This document shows, piece after piece, positions 35,960 to 46,032 of a DNA stretch of 62,997 nt (its first letter is position 1; each line of letters begins with the position of its first letter). The DNA is from Cerioporus squamosus (lineage: Eukaryota > Basidiomycota > Agaricomycetes > Polyporales > Polyporaceae), in contig JABYQS010000192.1 in assembly GCA_022592435.1 (NCBI GenBank), forward strand, positions 1-62,997, written 5' to 3'. Both the position numbers and the translations under genes were made by a program. The notes under the pieces were generated by a model, which was not told where the DNA came from, did no database searches, and saw only the letters and a program-made list of their open reading frames with translations.

Positions 35960-37661
35960 TCACCGTTCCGACATTTGCGCAAGGTAGTCGGAGAGCTACG
36001 AGCATCACATTGGACCGCTGGTGGAAGGTAATGAAGAAGGTGACGTACCTTCAGAGCGCCCTGACGGATGCTATCACCGACATTCTGGACGTCGGGGTTC
36101 GCCAGAACTCTCGAGATCGCATCTTTCGCTGCAAGCTCGAGCCCGGCAAGGGTGCCGTCTCCGAGCAGGCCGTCCTGCCCATGAGCCATAGCGAGTTCCT
36201 CTTCCTCGTCCCTGCCGAAGTACTGATTCGAAGAGATGGACTGCGCGCCCGAGAACGACTGCAGCCTAGTCTGAGCCTCCGCTGTCGCAACAGGGTCATA
36301 CGAGCCGCGCCCGAAGTACATGTCGGAGGAGATGGCTCGTTGGTTGCCGAACTTCTCGCGGGCAGTTGTAGGTGCGTCGTCCACGGCAGCGGCCGAGCTG
36401 ATGCAGATGGAGTTCAGCGTCATCGTCGGAAGAACGACGCGAGAGCGCACAATTGGTGGCAGAACTCACCTCGTAGACGCAGCTGCAGCTGCAGGAACTC
36501 CTCCGAAGCCCAGCCGCTTCATGCCCATGCCCAGCCGCTCCAAGTCCTGCGCACTGCCCTTGGGCGCAGCGACGGCGGGGGTGATTGGTGCTGACTTCGT
36601 GATGGGGGACTTGGCCTTGGCCGCTGCAGACTGCTCTGCGGCGAGACGGGCACGCTCTGCCTCTTCTGCCTTCTCGCGCTCACGGTCATAACCCAGCTGC
36701 CGTATACGCTCCGCCTCCTCCGCAGCCTTCCGCTCTGCCTCCTCGAAGTTGACAGGCGTCGCCGCCTTCTTCGCGCCGAGGCCTCCGAGTTTGGACTTCT
36801 TTGGCCCAGAAGCAGCAGCGCTGGTCACGGAGGGTGTGGACGAGTTCAGTCGGGACGCTCCGAGCTTGGATGCTGGCCGAGATGCACCAGGCGTCGTCGA
36901 GTTAGAGCGAAGGGAGGCAGAGCTGATAGTTCTGGGAGCGGCAGTGCCGGCGCTGGCCGACCTGCCGATGACGGGGGGTGCAATTGGCTGAGAGGAAGTG
37001 GGGGGTGACTTCGGGGTAGCGGGCTTATCCCAGGAAGAGAAGAAGTCGTCATCGTCACCACCCTTCGCTACAGGTGCGGAGGGGGGCTCGGCACCGTCAA
37101 CCACGATCCTGTCGGGATGCCTGGGCTCTTCATCGCACCGCATCCATCTCACAAGCAAGTCCCATTACTCACCTTGCGATATCCTCCTTCACCCGGCGAG
37201 CAAGCTCCTCCTTGTACAACTCCGCAACCCGGCTCGAGTACTTCTTCTTGGTGTCCGAGTCGCTGAGAAGCGCAGCACCGCCGTGCTTGGTAAAGAATTC
37301 CGTGGCAGACGCGTTCCCGCCGACTTTCATCGTGCGCAGCTGGTTGAGCTGCCAGCTGTCGAGGTTGGTAGATCTTTTCGGGGGTCAGCATCTCGACGCG
37401 TGAAATCTGCCACAAAGCTCACCGGACGAAACTGATGTGCACGCCCATGTTCCGGTGGACACTAGAGCAGTCTAAGCAGATGTACACGCCAAAAGTCACG
37501 CTCGACCATGTCGGATTGCGAGCCTGGCAATCGAAACACATCTGCCCGAGACCAATCAACTTCGGGGCAGTTACGCGAACTATTCTACGCACCTTATTTG
37601 CCTTCTGCGCCTTCAAAACCTTGAAGACATGTTCGGTCTCTGCCTTGGTAGGGTCTGCCAT
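35960..37661 (-). CDS. GLO3: ARF GTPase-activating protein, Glo3/ARFGAP2-3 type
   Basis: Stimulates GTP hydrolysis by Arf1 in COPI vesicle traffic at the Golgi. The start [20 protein letters not shown] is at 37661. The zinc finger [13 protein letters not shown]...YICLDC (C-x2-C-x16-C-x2-C) is followed by the [15 protein letters not shown]rg-finger region, then [20 protein letters not shown]. The middle is Ala/Ser/Lys-rich with a long helix ([20 protein letters not shown]). The C terminus has the Glo3 motif twice (ISSDMYFGR and ISSNQYFGR) and ends [11 protein letters not shown] at 35960 after a GTACGT intron. The first intron (37542-37592, 51 nt) is itself open in frame. Confidence 0.93.
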
Positions 37662-38218
37662 TGTTTCAGGATACTGTCGGGAAAGGCGAGATGGCGGTCG
37701 CAGGTCAAAGTGGGCGGACTACGTGGAATGCGCCGCGGGCGCTTTCCCAGTAAGCTTAAAGGCTAGTAAGTAAGTAAGTAGTACGTACTTACTGAGTATG
37801 CCAATACAACTGCTTATGCCCGATAGTAGTCTACGCTTACTTAGGCTGATAATAATCATAAATGAGGTTGATAGAATCGTTAGGAACAATAGAGCACATT
37901 TGCAACAAGTTATAACCCGGGTTGTTTACCGCATTATAGCTGCTGACTGGCTCAAGCTCACGAATCGCTCGAACTTTCGTGAGTAGTAGCTCAGAACCAG
38001 ATACGAATCTTCTCCATACAATGAAAGCATTGGACCCCGTATCCTGAGGGTAAAGAAGCCATCATATGATAGTGCTCCTTCATCGATTCACCGTCCGTCA
38101 GAAGCCCGGGGCGTTGAGCCGGCGGAAGGCAAGAGAGCACAAGGTTAAGATTATCGATACAGAACGCAATAAACGTACAACACCACGGGAGGACCTGCTC
38201 CCACTCCACGATGGAAGA
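37662..38218. other. AT-richer intergenic region
   Basis: 557 bases with a short TAAGTAAGTAAGTA repeat near 37766 and several TAATAATCATAAAT-like words. No gene recognised. Confidence 0.45.
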
Positions 38219-39714
38219 TCATCTGAACATCCTGGAGACCCAGCTCCTCCTCCCTCTCCTCTGCAGTGACCCCTGGCTTGGCTGCGTCAAGCGACACTGC
38301 CCTCCGCCGCTGTTCCGCACACTCCCCTGATCAGCCGTCGTCGTCTGCGCAGCTGGGATGTGGCTCGAGGACGTCGTGGCCGTATGACCAGATGAAGAGG
38401 CTCCCGACGACGACGAAGTCGAAGTCGAAGACGCATTGTCACTGTGTCGAGAAGTAGGCGACGCGGCGGGACTCGACGAAGTACTGTTCGGGAATGGAGA
38501 CGAGGACGAGGACGAGGACGGAGCAGCGCTGGACGTGGTGGCGTCCTCCTGTGTGGAGACGTCGACGCTGAAGTTGTCGATCACGAGGTCTGCGCTGCCC
38601 GTGAATGGCTCCGTGCCCGTCTGGATTGCCTGGATGTACTGGCTCTTCGCGACGCCTTGCTTGTCGGTCAAGTACTCTGCAGCCAACCCGTGATTGAGTC
38701 AGGAGAGAGGTCATAAGTCAAGACGGGCGGGGGAGAGCTCACGGAAGAAATCGTTGAGGTCGGCGTTAAAGTTTGTAATGTCGCCCTCGGCGGTGATGAA
38801 CGAGAACACGTCCCAGTTCGAATTTGGGCCGTGCTTCAGGTTCCAGGTGTGCCCCGCAATCTGTAGGTTCTGCACGACTGTGCTTCCGATGCCGCCCACC
38901 CTACGCACGACCGCAGTAAGTACATGTACCGAGCTGTCACATCATATCCGAGACATACCCGCCTCTGTCAGAGAGCCATATCATACTATGAGCGAGGGTT
39001 AGTACTGCAAGCGCGCAGGGAGCCGAAGTGTGGCGCGGACACGTACATCTCATAGGAAGACGCGGACGACGCTGGGTCGCCGGTCTTTGGAACCCCGAAC
39101 CAGATGTCATACCTGCGCGAGGAGGTTAAGTAGGTATGCATGGGGTTAAGTGAGAGAGGTACTCACGAGACATCCGCCGCCAAGTCATCCGACGCGGACT
39201 GGTACCTCCACTGCCAGCTGGTAGGAGCGGACACAATGTCTTGCAGCTGGAAGGATACCAAGGGTCATTCACAGCGTCGCCACAGGCCAGAGAGCACACA
39301 CACCTGCATGCCTTTGGCAGTATTGTGGTACACATTGGGATCTTGCAGAGCATGGTCAGCTCGGGGTTACGCTCGGAAAGGAACGCAGGACACTCACAGC
39401 TCTTGACATTGTTCGGACTATTAGCCCACGTATACTTCGTCTCCCATGACACCGAGTTCCCGCTCGCAGAGTTGAGGGTCGTAGTCTGAGAGCCAACTCC
39501 AGTGTCTGCGGGGAAACGCACCGTCAGCCTACCATGTCTGTGACCACACCAGAAGAGCATACGCACTGGCGCCCCATAGGTTCTGACAGAGAGTGTACGC
39601 CCCCGCGACGGTACAGTCGTTCCCTTGCAACGTTTGTCCGAGCGCGTCAGGGACCAAGCCGAGCGCGAGCAGCAGCAGCGTTGAAGCCGGACAGAGCGGG
39701 ATTGAGCGGCGCAT
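38219..39714 (-). CDS. GH12 endoglucanase/xyloglucanase 2 with Ser/Thr-rich tail
   Basis: Paralog of the GH12 gene about 3 kb away on the same strand. The start at 39714 gives a signal peptide (MRRSIPLCPASTLLLLALGL) and then QTLQGNDCTVAGAYTLCQNL. The core includes SGNSVSWETKYTWANSPNNV, AADVSYDIWFGVPKTGDPAS, SSYEM (nucleophile Glu), GHTWNLKHGPNSNWDVFSFI and YIQAIQTGTEPFTGSADLVI (acid/base Glu). After NFSVDVSTQ it carries about 100 residues of Ser/Thr/Ala/Pro-rich sequence with no carbohydrate-binding module, ending in a basic stretch at 38219. About six introns. Both catalytic residues are kept. Confidence 0.9.
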
Positions 39715-40370
39715 AAGTTACGCGATAAATAGACAAGATTCTGTCTCCAGCAACCAGATTCCAACTTCGAACAGCTCCAGATTGCAAGAAAGCAGAAGCA
39801 CAGACAAAGGTCCAGGGGATGAAGGACAAGAGCAAGATCCGGAGGTGCGAACACGAGGCAGGGAGGCGGCCTTATAGCCCGTCGTTCACCACGCGGCGGC
39901 GCGTGTTCAGAGTCGCCCTGATGCGAGCGTTCCTACGTGAGTGCTGCACAAGAAAAATGCCTGGCACTTACGGACACTATGTCGGAAAATTGCATGCGTG
40001 CAGTTTGGTCATGGCAGATCTCCGGCTTCCATCACGGCGTCTCGGAGGCGGAAGACAATGATCTAGTCGTGACTTTGAGCCTCCGTCCTGTTCATGTTGG
40101 TCGACAGCACGAAGATTGACGAGAGCAGGTGTCCATCGCGCGCAAAGCAGGCCAGCAGAGATCGGTCGAGAGGGCTGGAATCTGGATGACAGCGTCTTGG
40201 TGTGTAGAGTTTGCGCAGCACGAGCTCCGACGCGCCGAACGGATAACAGTCGTGTAAGGAATCCAGACACGTGTCTTCTACGCCATGACATGGCCAGAAG
40301 TTGGTGTTCAGAAAGTAGCAGGTACACCCAGGAAGAGGTCAGGTAGCAAGCCGGAAATGGGGTAGGCGCT
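39715..40370. other. Intergenic region upstream of GH12 gene 2
   Basis: 656 bases. CTATAAGG on the minus strand near 39872-39878 is a possible but distant TATA element. No gene recognised. Confidence 0.4.
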
Positions 40371-40914
40371 CTAGGATTCCGTCGCGACCAAGTCCCGCAT
40401 CATCCGTACATACTCTATATCGCCCTTGAAAAACGTATCTCCGTACTTCTTCATCCCTCTGCGCTCGTACCAGCCCGCGGCACTCATCCGCGCATCGCAC
40501 CAGATGACGCCGCACACCATCTCCGAGACTGCGACCTCGAAGACATGCTTCAACAGCATCGTCCCGATACCTCTCCCTTGATACCTGGGATCGCAAGCGA
40601 ACTTGCGGAATCGCGCGGCTCTTGCGCTGGTGTCGCTAGGAGTGCAGATTGCGCCTGGCGTCGGCGGTAAGGGGTCGACGAAGACTGAGATGACCGCGAC
40701 TGGGGTGGCTGTGTCGGGGAGGAGAGCACCGTAGTGATACCCTGAGGCATCTTCGGGCAGGAGGACGTACGAGACGGGATGCTCTGGCCATAGCACGGAG
40801 TGGCGGAGGGGTACCGTCTCTTCTGCACTGATGCGGCGGATGGCTGGACACTACTCTTCAGTATTGTGTTGTCGTTGAGAACGAGATGAACAACGTACCG
40901 ACGTCAGCCGTCAT
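40371..40914 (-). CDS. GNAT-family N-acetyltransferase
   Basis: Transfers an acetyl group from acetyl-CoA to an unknown amine. A 16-nt first exon (MTADV plus one base, start 40914) joins through a GTACGT...TCCAG intron to AIRRISAEETVPLRHSVLWP. Later come GALLPDTATPVAVISVFVDP (beta strand 4) and FACDPRYQGRGIGTMLLKHV, whose RYQGRGIG is the acetyl-CoA-binding Q/RxxGxG/A motif. CGVIWCDARMSAAGWYERRG is the usual motif B ending. It is a stand-alone single-domain protein of about 170 residues, common in fungi; the substrate cannot be inferred. Confidence 0.9.
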
Positions 40915-41404
40915 GGTTGTTCGTGATAAGCCTCCCTACATAGTCTACTCTCTTCATGCTTATTAGCCAGCGCTTGGCTAGTGATGACTCGTCCCGGCGC
41001 GGGAGACATGATCGTCTCTCTTTCTCTACCACCGGGACTAGTTGTTTGGACGTGTGATATGCACAGCACATGCGTGCAGGGCGGGCCGTCTATAGGGTGT
41101 AAGTAATTATCAGCGATGCCCTGTCTCACCGTGGACGGCTGCTTGATCGACCCCTCCTATAATCGTGGATAGGATCGCGTACTCCAGAGTTCAAACTGAG
41201 TGACTAGAAGATGTACTTACCTGCGATGACCTGGTAGGCCCTGAGAGGGATTATTCGGCTGGAGGCGCGCCGATCGCGAAGGGACGACAAAGGTAGTGAC
41301 ACACTTGCAGATGCTTACCATGTGTCAGCTCCTAGGAGTGAAGGAGAATGTTCACGTCGGCATGCAGAGCGTTCCGAAAGCACACTAAATATACAATCGC
41401 CATG
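40915..41404. other. Intergenic region
   Basis: 490 bases between the GNAT start and the UBC1 stop. No gene or repeat recognised. Confidence 0.4.
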
Positions 41405-42252
41405 TCACTTCAACAGTTCCTCCACTATCCGGTCATCATTGATATTTGCCACATTGGCTCCGCGGTAGTTCATTCGCCGGAGCACGTCAATCTGCGCGCA
41501 CACACATGTCAGCCGCTAGAAACCCCGCGACCACTGCACGAAGACGCACCACTTTCGATCTCTCGAACCCTAGCGCCTCAAACTGGGCGACGTGCGCCCT
41601 GTCCAGCCCCGCCATCGCGATCTCGTCCTTCACCGCATCCTTCCCCGGTTTCCCAGCACCGTCCTCGCCGGGGCCGCCCGCGTAGATCATTGTCCAGTAC
41701 CGCGCCGTCTTCTCGAAGCTGCTCTTGCTCGTCATGTAATGCTTCGCGACCTCGGCGTCCTGCGGGTCGCGCGGCTCCGGGGAGCACAGGAGAGACTGTA
41801 GGGAGATGAGCGTGGACTTAAGCGTGAGCACGGGCGACCATGCGTCCTTGAGGATGTCAAGGCAGATCGCGCCCGAGGCGGAGGAGATGTTCGGGTGATA
41901 CACTTTCGTGATGAACTTCATCTTGACGGGCTGGAAGGGGTAGTTGTCCGGGATCACAATGTCCTATGCGTGCAGTACCGAGATGGAGGCGGGGAAAGGA
42001 TCAGGGAGGGTTGGTGTGGCGGAGAACGGGAGGACGTACGACTTGAAAGCGACCGCCCTCGTACGGTGTGTCCTCTGGCCCATCGAATGCCCCGATGAGA
42101 TGGAATGGGTTGTCGTCGACGAGATCAATAGTGACCCTCGACGATTTGTCGTTCTTGCAGTCTGGTTGAAGCTTCAGTACACACGCCGCACGTCCCGAGC
42201 GACGACGCGTACCTGCGATCTCCTTGTTCACGCGGCGAAGTCGAGCATCCAT
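41405..42252 (-). CDS. UBC1: Ubiquitin-conjugating enzyme E2, Ubc1/UBE2K type with UBA domain
   Basis: Accepts ubiquitin from E1 and builds chains, K48-linked in characterised family members. The start [13 protein letters not shown] at 42252 joins through a phase-1 intron to [20 protein letters not shown]. The UBC core contains [39 protein letters not shown] and the active-site Cys in [17 protein letters not shown]-terminal UBA domain ([15 protein letters not shown], then [20 protein letters not shown], ending RIVEELLK) distinguishes Ubc1/UBE2K from other E2s. Four or five exons, no frame break. Cytosolic and nuclear. Confidence 0.95.
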
Positions 42253-43269
42253 CTCAGTCGGAAATGGTTATGATACAAGATAGGAGCAGTGTACAGAGGA
42301 CAGAGTACAGAGGTCGTGAGGTCGTGGAGGTCGAGGTTCAAGATGTCGAGAACGCGCGCCTCCTACATACTTCGTTTGCTGCAGACAAACTGCTTTATTC
42401 CCAACTTCTTGGTGGAGATTCGCAGTCCCTCGGGCGCCAACCTCTGGTCCCGCGCGGGCGCCTTGCCTAATCGGGCATCCGGCCTCTAAAACGCCCGCTT
42501 GGCGTTCCCCTGGCCCCTCTCTCCTCTCCCTGGCCCCCGGAGTGCGCGATCGACGAGCGAGCGGATAATGGGGGGTCGTCCGCGTCGTCGGATGTCCCAT
42601 TCCGGGCGGGATTGGGTCGGAGCTCGAGGCGGCGGCGTGCCGGGGGACTTGTCGGCCGGCAGAGGACTTACCTAGAAAAATAAAGCCGTTATTCCTCCTG
42701 GTTCCTCCGAGATATTCACAGTCGCCCGTGCGGGCGGTTCCAGTCTCGGTTCACGGTCGCGAATTCCCACGCCACCCGCGACTCTCGGACGTCCTCTCCT
42801 CCTCCTCAGGGGGCGCGAGGACCCCAGTCTCCTGCGGAAGCAAACGAGCTCGTCCTTGGCCGCCTATCCGAGTTGTCGTGAACGCCACCCGGATGCCGAC
42901 GCACGCCGACCGCGACTTTGAGCGACACTCGCCCGCCCGCCGGCTCGAGCGCTTCTGTACGGTCGCGCGCGCGACCTCCTCCTCGCGCACTCTCGTTCCC
43001 TCGTCGCCTCGCAGGGGAGGACGATTCTAAGTAGCGCGTCGGTGCTGTAGTAGGTCAATAAGATGTCAGCGCAAACCGCTTAGAATCGCGATACATACCT
43101 CGCCCTACAGAGAGCTACCAAGGGTGGCTCCTGGCATGCCACCTTCCGGCCTGCTCGTATGCGCGATTGTCGATGCGCAAGACATCGCTGTGAGTCTTCG
43201 GAACAGGGATGGGGACAGACACGCGTGCGCGCCATCGCCGTTCGTTGTCGGGCCGTCCCTACACGTCGC
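42253..43269. other. GC-rich intergenic region with a piece of a dispersed repeat
   Basis: About 1 kb. At 42714-42758 it contains ATTCACAGTCGCCCGTG and GGTTCACGGTCGCG, words also found in the foldback element at 50.5-50.7 kb. A 100-codon reading at 42728-43030 has no domain-like sequence. Confidence 0.45.
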
Positions 43270-43580
43270 AACTTCGGCGCGGGGGATGAGTGACGGGATA
43301 CCGAGAGCAGAGATGCAACGGCACCTGCAGTGATGTCGCGGAGGAGGAGGTCAATATCAGGATGCATGGTGGAGATCATGTGAGCCAGACCTACGGGGTA
43401 TGAGTGACGGGATACCGAGAGCAGAGATGCAACGGCAGAGAACGCACCTGCGGTGATGTCGCGGAGGAGGGGGTCGTCCCCATGGTCGATAGTATCAGGA
43501 CGCATGGTGGAGATCATGTGAGCCAGACCTGCGGCCTTCCCAGATGATCTCCCGGCCTTCCACGCGGGCATAGTAAGTGA
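43270..43580 (-). pseudogene. SF3B1: Decayed fragment of splicing factor SF3B1 (Prp10/Hsh155)
   Basis: On the minus strand the sequence reads YYARVEGREII and, after a frame break at about 43550, GKAAGLAHMISTMRPD, then RDITAGAFSAVAS. These match in order a highly conserved HEAT-repeat segment of SF3B1 as I remember it (YYARVEGREII, KAAGLATMISTMRPDID, NTTARAF-VVASALGIP). About eight bases seem to be missing between the first two blocks, and the sequence degenerates after VAS. The second block is then repeated (GLAHMISTMHPDI, LLRDITAGAVASLL). SF3B1 is about 1200 residues and essential, so this is a relic, not the working gene. Confidence 0.75.
43284..43534. repeat. Imperfect tandem duplication within the SF3B1 relic
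   Basis: Unit 1 (about 43284-43398) and unit 2 (about 43399-43534) share GAGTGACGGGATACCGAGAG, CACCTGC(A/G)GTGATGTCGCGG and GGTGGAGATCATGTGAGCCA in the same order. Unit 2 has two short insertions. The duplication covers the SF3B1-like block and some flank. Confidence 0.8.
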
Positions 43581-43971
43581 ATATGTAAGTAGTCCTCTTC
43601 GTGGACACGGACGTCGGATGGCCGCGATGTCGAGCGAGTGCAATGCATGCGCTCGGCATCACGTCGTGAAACCAAGACATATTGATTGTCGTATATATCG
43701 TCGCGCGTACACCGTCGTATCTACCGGCGCGCGTTCAGGTCGTATATAGGCCAAGATGGAGCGGTTGGAGGGAGTGTTCAGATGGTCGTGGAAGCGAGGG
43801 TGGGGACCGTGTGGTAGGGTTTGTGTTGTGATACTAATATGCGTCTACTGTAGGTGTAGAAATGTACGGGTAAGTGCGGCGACGACTAGTCGTCCAAGCT
43901 CGTGCTAATGTACAGGCTTGATGCGCATCTACAACGGTATCAATGGGTAAGTGAAGGTAAGTACTAGCCAT

Positions 43972-45959
43972 CTATTGATGGCCAGTGCTGGGGGGAGGAC
44001 GAGCGATAGGCTGGCTAGCCCTCGCCGTCCGCATTGCCTCCCAGTTCGCAGCAATGACGGCGTCGCGTGCCAACAACTTGCGCCATTGCTCGGCTACTTG
44101 CTTGTTGTTGCTCATAACGATAGTCTTGCTGCCCTTCTTGTATGTGAAGACGCCTCTTGTGTCTGCGCGTGTCAGGTCGCCTCCGAAGTAGTCTCTTGCC
44201 GCCTGGGCGTCCTTGGCCTGTGTGCTTGTACGGTGGTGCTTGAGCCGTTCCTGGATCTGGCTAAACTGAAGTCGCTCGCCTCTCTCGTTTGAATGTGCGG
44301 CCCAGAACGCCTCCTCGGATCCGAGGCGGTCTTTTTCCTCAACGAGCCACTGTCGGTAGGAGGACCAGTACGTGAGCTGTGCAATACGCGCGCAAGAGAA
44401 GGCAGTACTCACGCGCCACTTCCCGTACTCAACCTTCAACAGCTCCCATCCGGCCTCTATCTCGGGCTTTCCTCCAGTGCGCTTCTGGCTTCTCTTCTGG
44501 TACAGATCTGGCCAGTACTTCAAGGGGATTGGTCGTCCCGCGATCTTCAGCAGACCGCCGTTGTCCCACTCGTAGAACAACTCGGATATGTTCTGGGAGA
44601 AATGCCGTCGGGGTGGATCTGGGATCTGACGAACGTCAAAGGTGAGCTTTTCGCCGCCCAGGTTGATCGTTATCTGGTTCTCGGCCGGGATGTGTGCTGC
44701 CGAGAGGTGCTGGCTGGACTCGGAGGGACGCTCTCTACTGGCGATGGAGTACGACTCTCGCTCGGGCAGCCCAGGCACTGCGAACGGAGACGACTGGTGC
44801 GACATCGCACTGTATGACATTGCTGGCGAAGTTGCGCCGGCTGTATGCGATGGCAGTGGCTGAATGCCAGTGCCGAGCGTGTAAACTCTGGATGGGGGCT
44901 CGGAAGGGACTCGAGCAGGAACTATGGGCAGCGGCTCGGCTCGGGCAGGTACAGACGATCCCGGGAACGTACCCACAGTTGATGGGCGTGCTCGAGCGGG
45001 TACCGGGATGGCTAGCGAGGACTGTGCAGCTGTTGCTGTGAGGAGGTCCAACTTGTTCTCGAGCATAGTCTCGAGGCGTCGCAAGTGCCGGCGCATGTCC
45101 ATTCGCATTGTGTTATCGTCACCAAGCTGCAAACAGGTTCTGCATTGATTTCAGACCTGGGAGCGACTAAGTACGCACCTGTGATGGCTGCTCGCGCTGT
45201 GCCTGGCTCGGATCAACCTGCATCTCACTGCTGCCTGGGCCATGATTGTCGCAATCCATAGAGTCCTGCACCGACAGCCTATCCTCCGGTATCCCTGCAG
45301 GTATCGGGCTCGTACTAGCGGCAGACATCCCATATACGCTCAATACGGCGTCAGTCTGTGGTGGGCGGCACTCAATATTCGTACAGACAGATCTTTAGAT
45401 GCAGGAGGGCAGCAAGACGAACCCATCTGTCCAGCTGCCCGATCTGGAATTCGGTCATTGGAACGGTCGCGAGTCCCTCGCCGGATTTGCCAGAAGACTC
45501 GGAAGGTTCAGCTTCGCTGTCTGCAAACATGGCCGCCCGACGCTTCGCTGAATGGCTCTTAGCCTCTCCCGCTCCTCGTTTACGCTTCGTTGTCTGCGGT
45601 TGGAAGAGTCTACCGCCATACGCTCAAGGTCTGCCGCATTGACTCATAGGAGGTACAAGGCTTACCGTTTCCATTCAGGTATGTCCTCCGCAAACCTTAC
45701 CAGTCTCGCAGTGAGCTCATCCTTCGTCCCACCAGTTTCTTCGCCATAGCTAGCCAACCGGGTCTTCAACTCCTTCACGGTTGTCTTGGATGTGCTGGCA
45801 TGTCGGCATAAGGTCAGTGAGGTGCACCCTTGCCGAGTCATGATCATTGACGCACATCTTGTATATTTCTGTCTCGTAGTCTGCGTCTTCGGTGATGGGT
45901 TGTCCGAGAATAGGGAGGGTAAGCGAGATGGGCGACTTTCGAGGTGTATTAGATGTCAT
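43972..45959 (-). CDS. SAP-domain, probable DNA-binding protein of the recombinase element
   Basis: The start at 45959 gives MTSNTPRKSPISLTLPILGQ. A GTGCGT intron (45795-45855) joins to SKTTVKELKTRLASYGEETG and TKDELTARLVRFAEDIPEWK, a SAP motif (a helix-extended-helix that binds AT-rich DNA). The next exon is basic (TTKRKRGAGEAKSHSAKRR), a likely nuclear-localisation signal. After acidic and linker exons comes a coiled coil (HLRRLETMLENKLDLL), a Pro/Ser-rich linker, and a Trp-rich C-terminal domain (NISELFYEWDNGGLLKIAGR, EIEAGWELLKVEYGKWR, LTYWSSYRQWLVEEKDRLG). The last resembles a DNA-binding domain but I could not name it; a GCR1_C-like fold as in Cryptons is one guess. Joins checked are in phase. 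Confidence 0.72.
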
Positions 45960-46032
45960 AATGTACTCAAGGCATTAGGGGAGGTGCGTAAAGTTTTGGT
46001 AGTGGAAGTGCAAGCCGGGCTTTAGGGGCAGG

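Noticed and set aside
35536..36594. 352-codon plus-strand open frame
   Set aside because: It lies opposite the C-terminal exons of the Glo3-type gene, whose family motifs are unambiguous.
43080..43643. 187-codon minus-strand open frame as a new repeat protein
   Set aside because: The repeated part is an SF3B1 relic and its local duplication; the frame is open by chance across the break.
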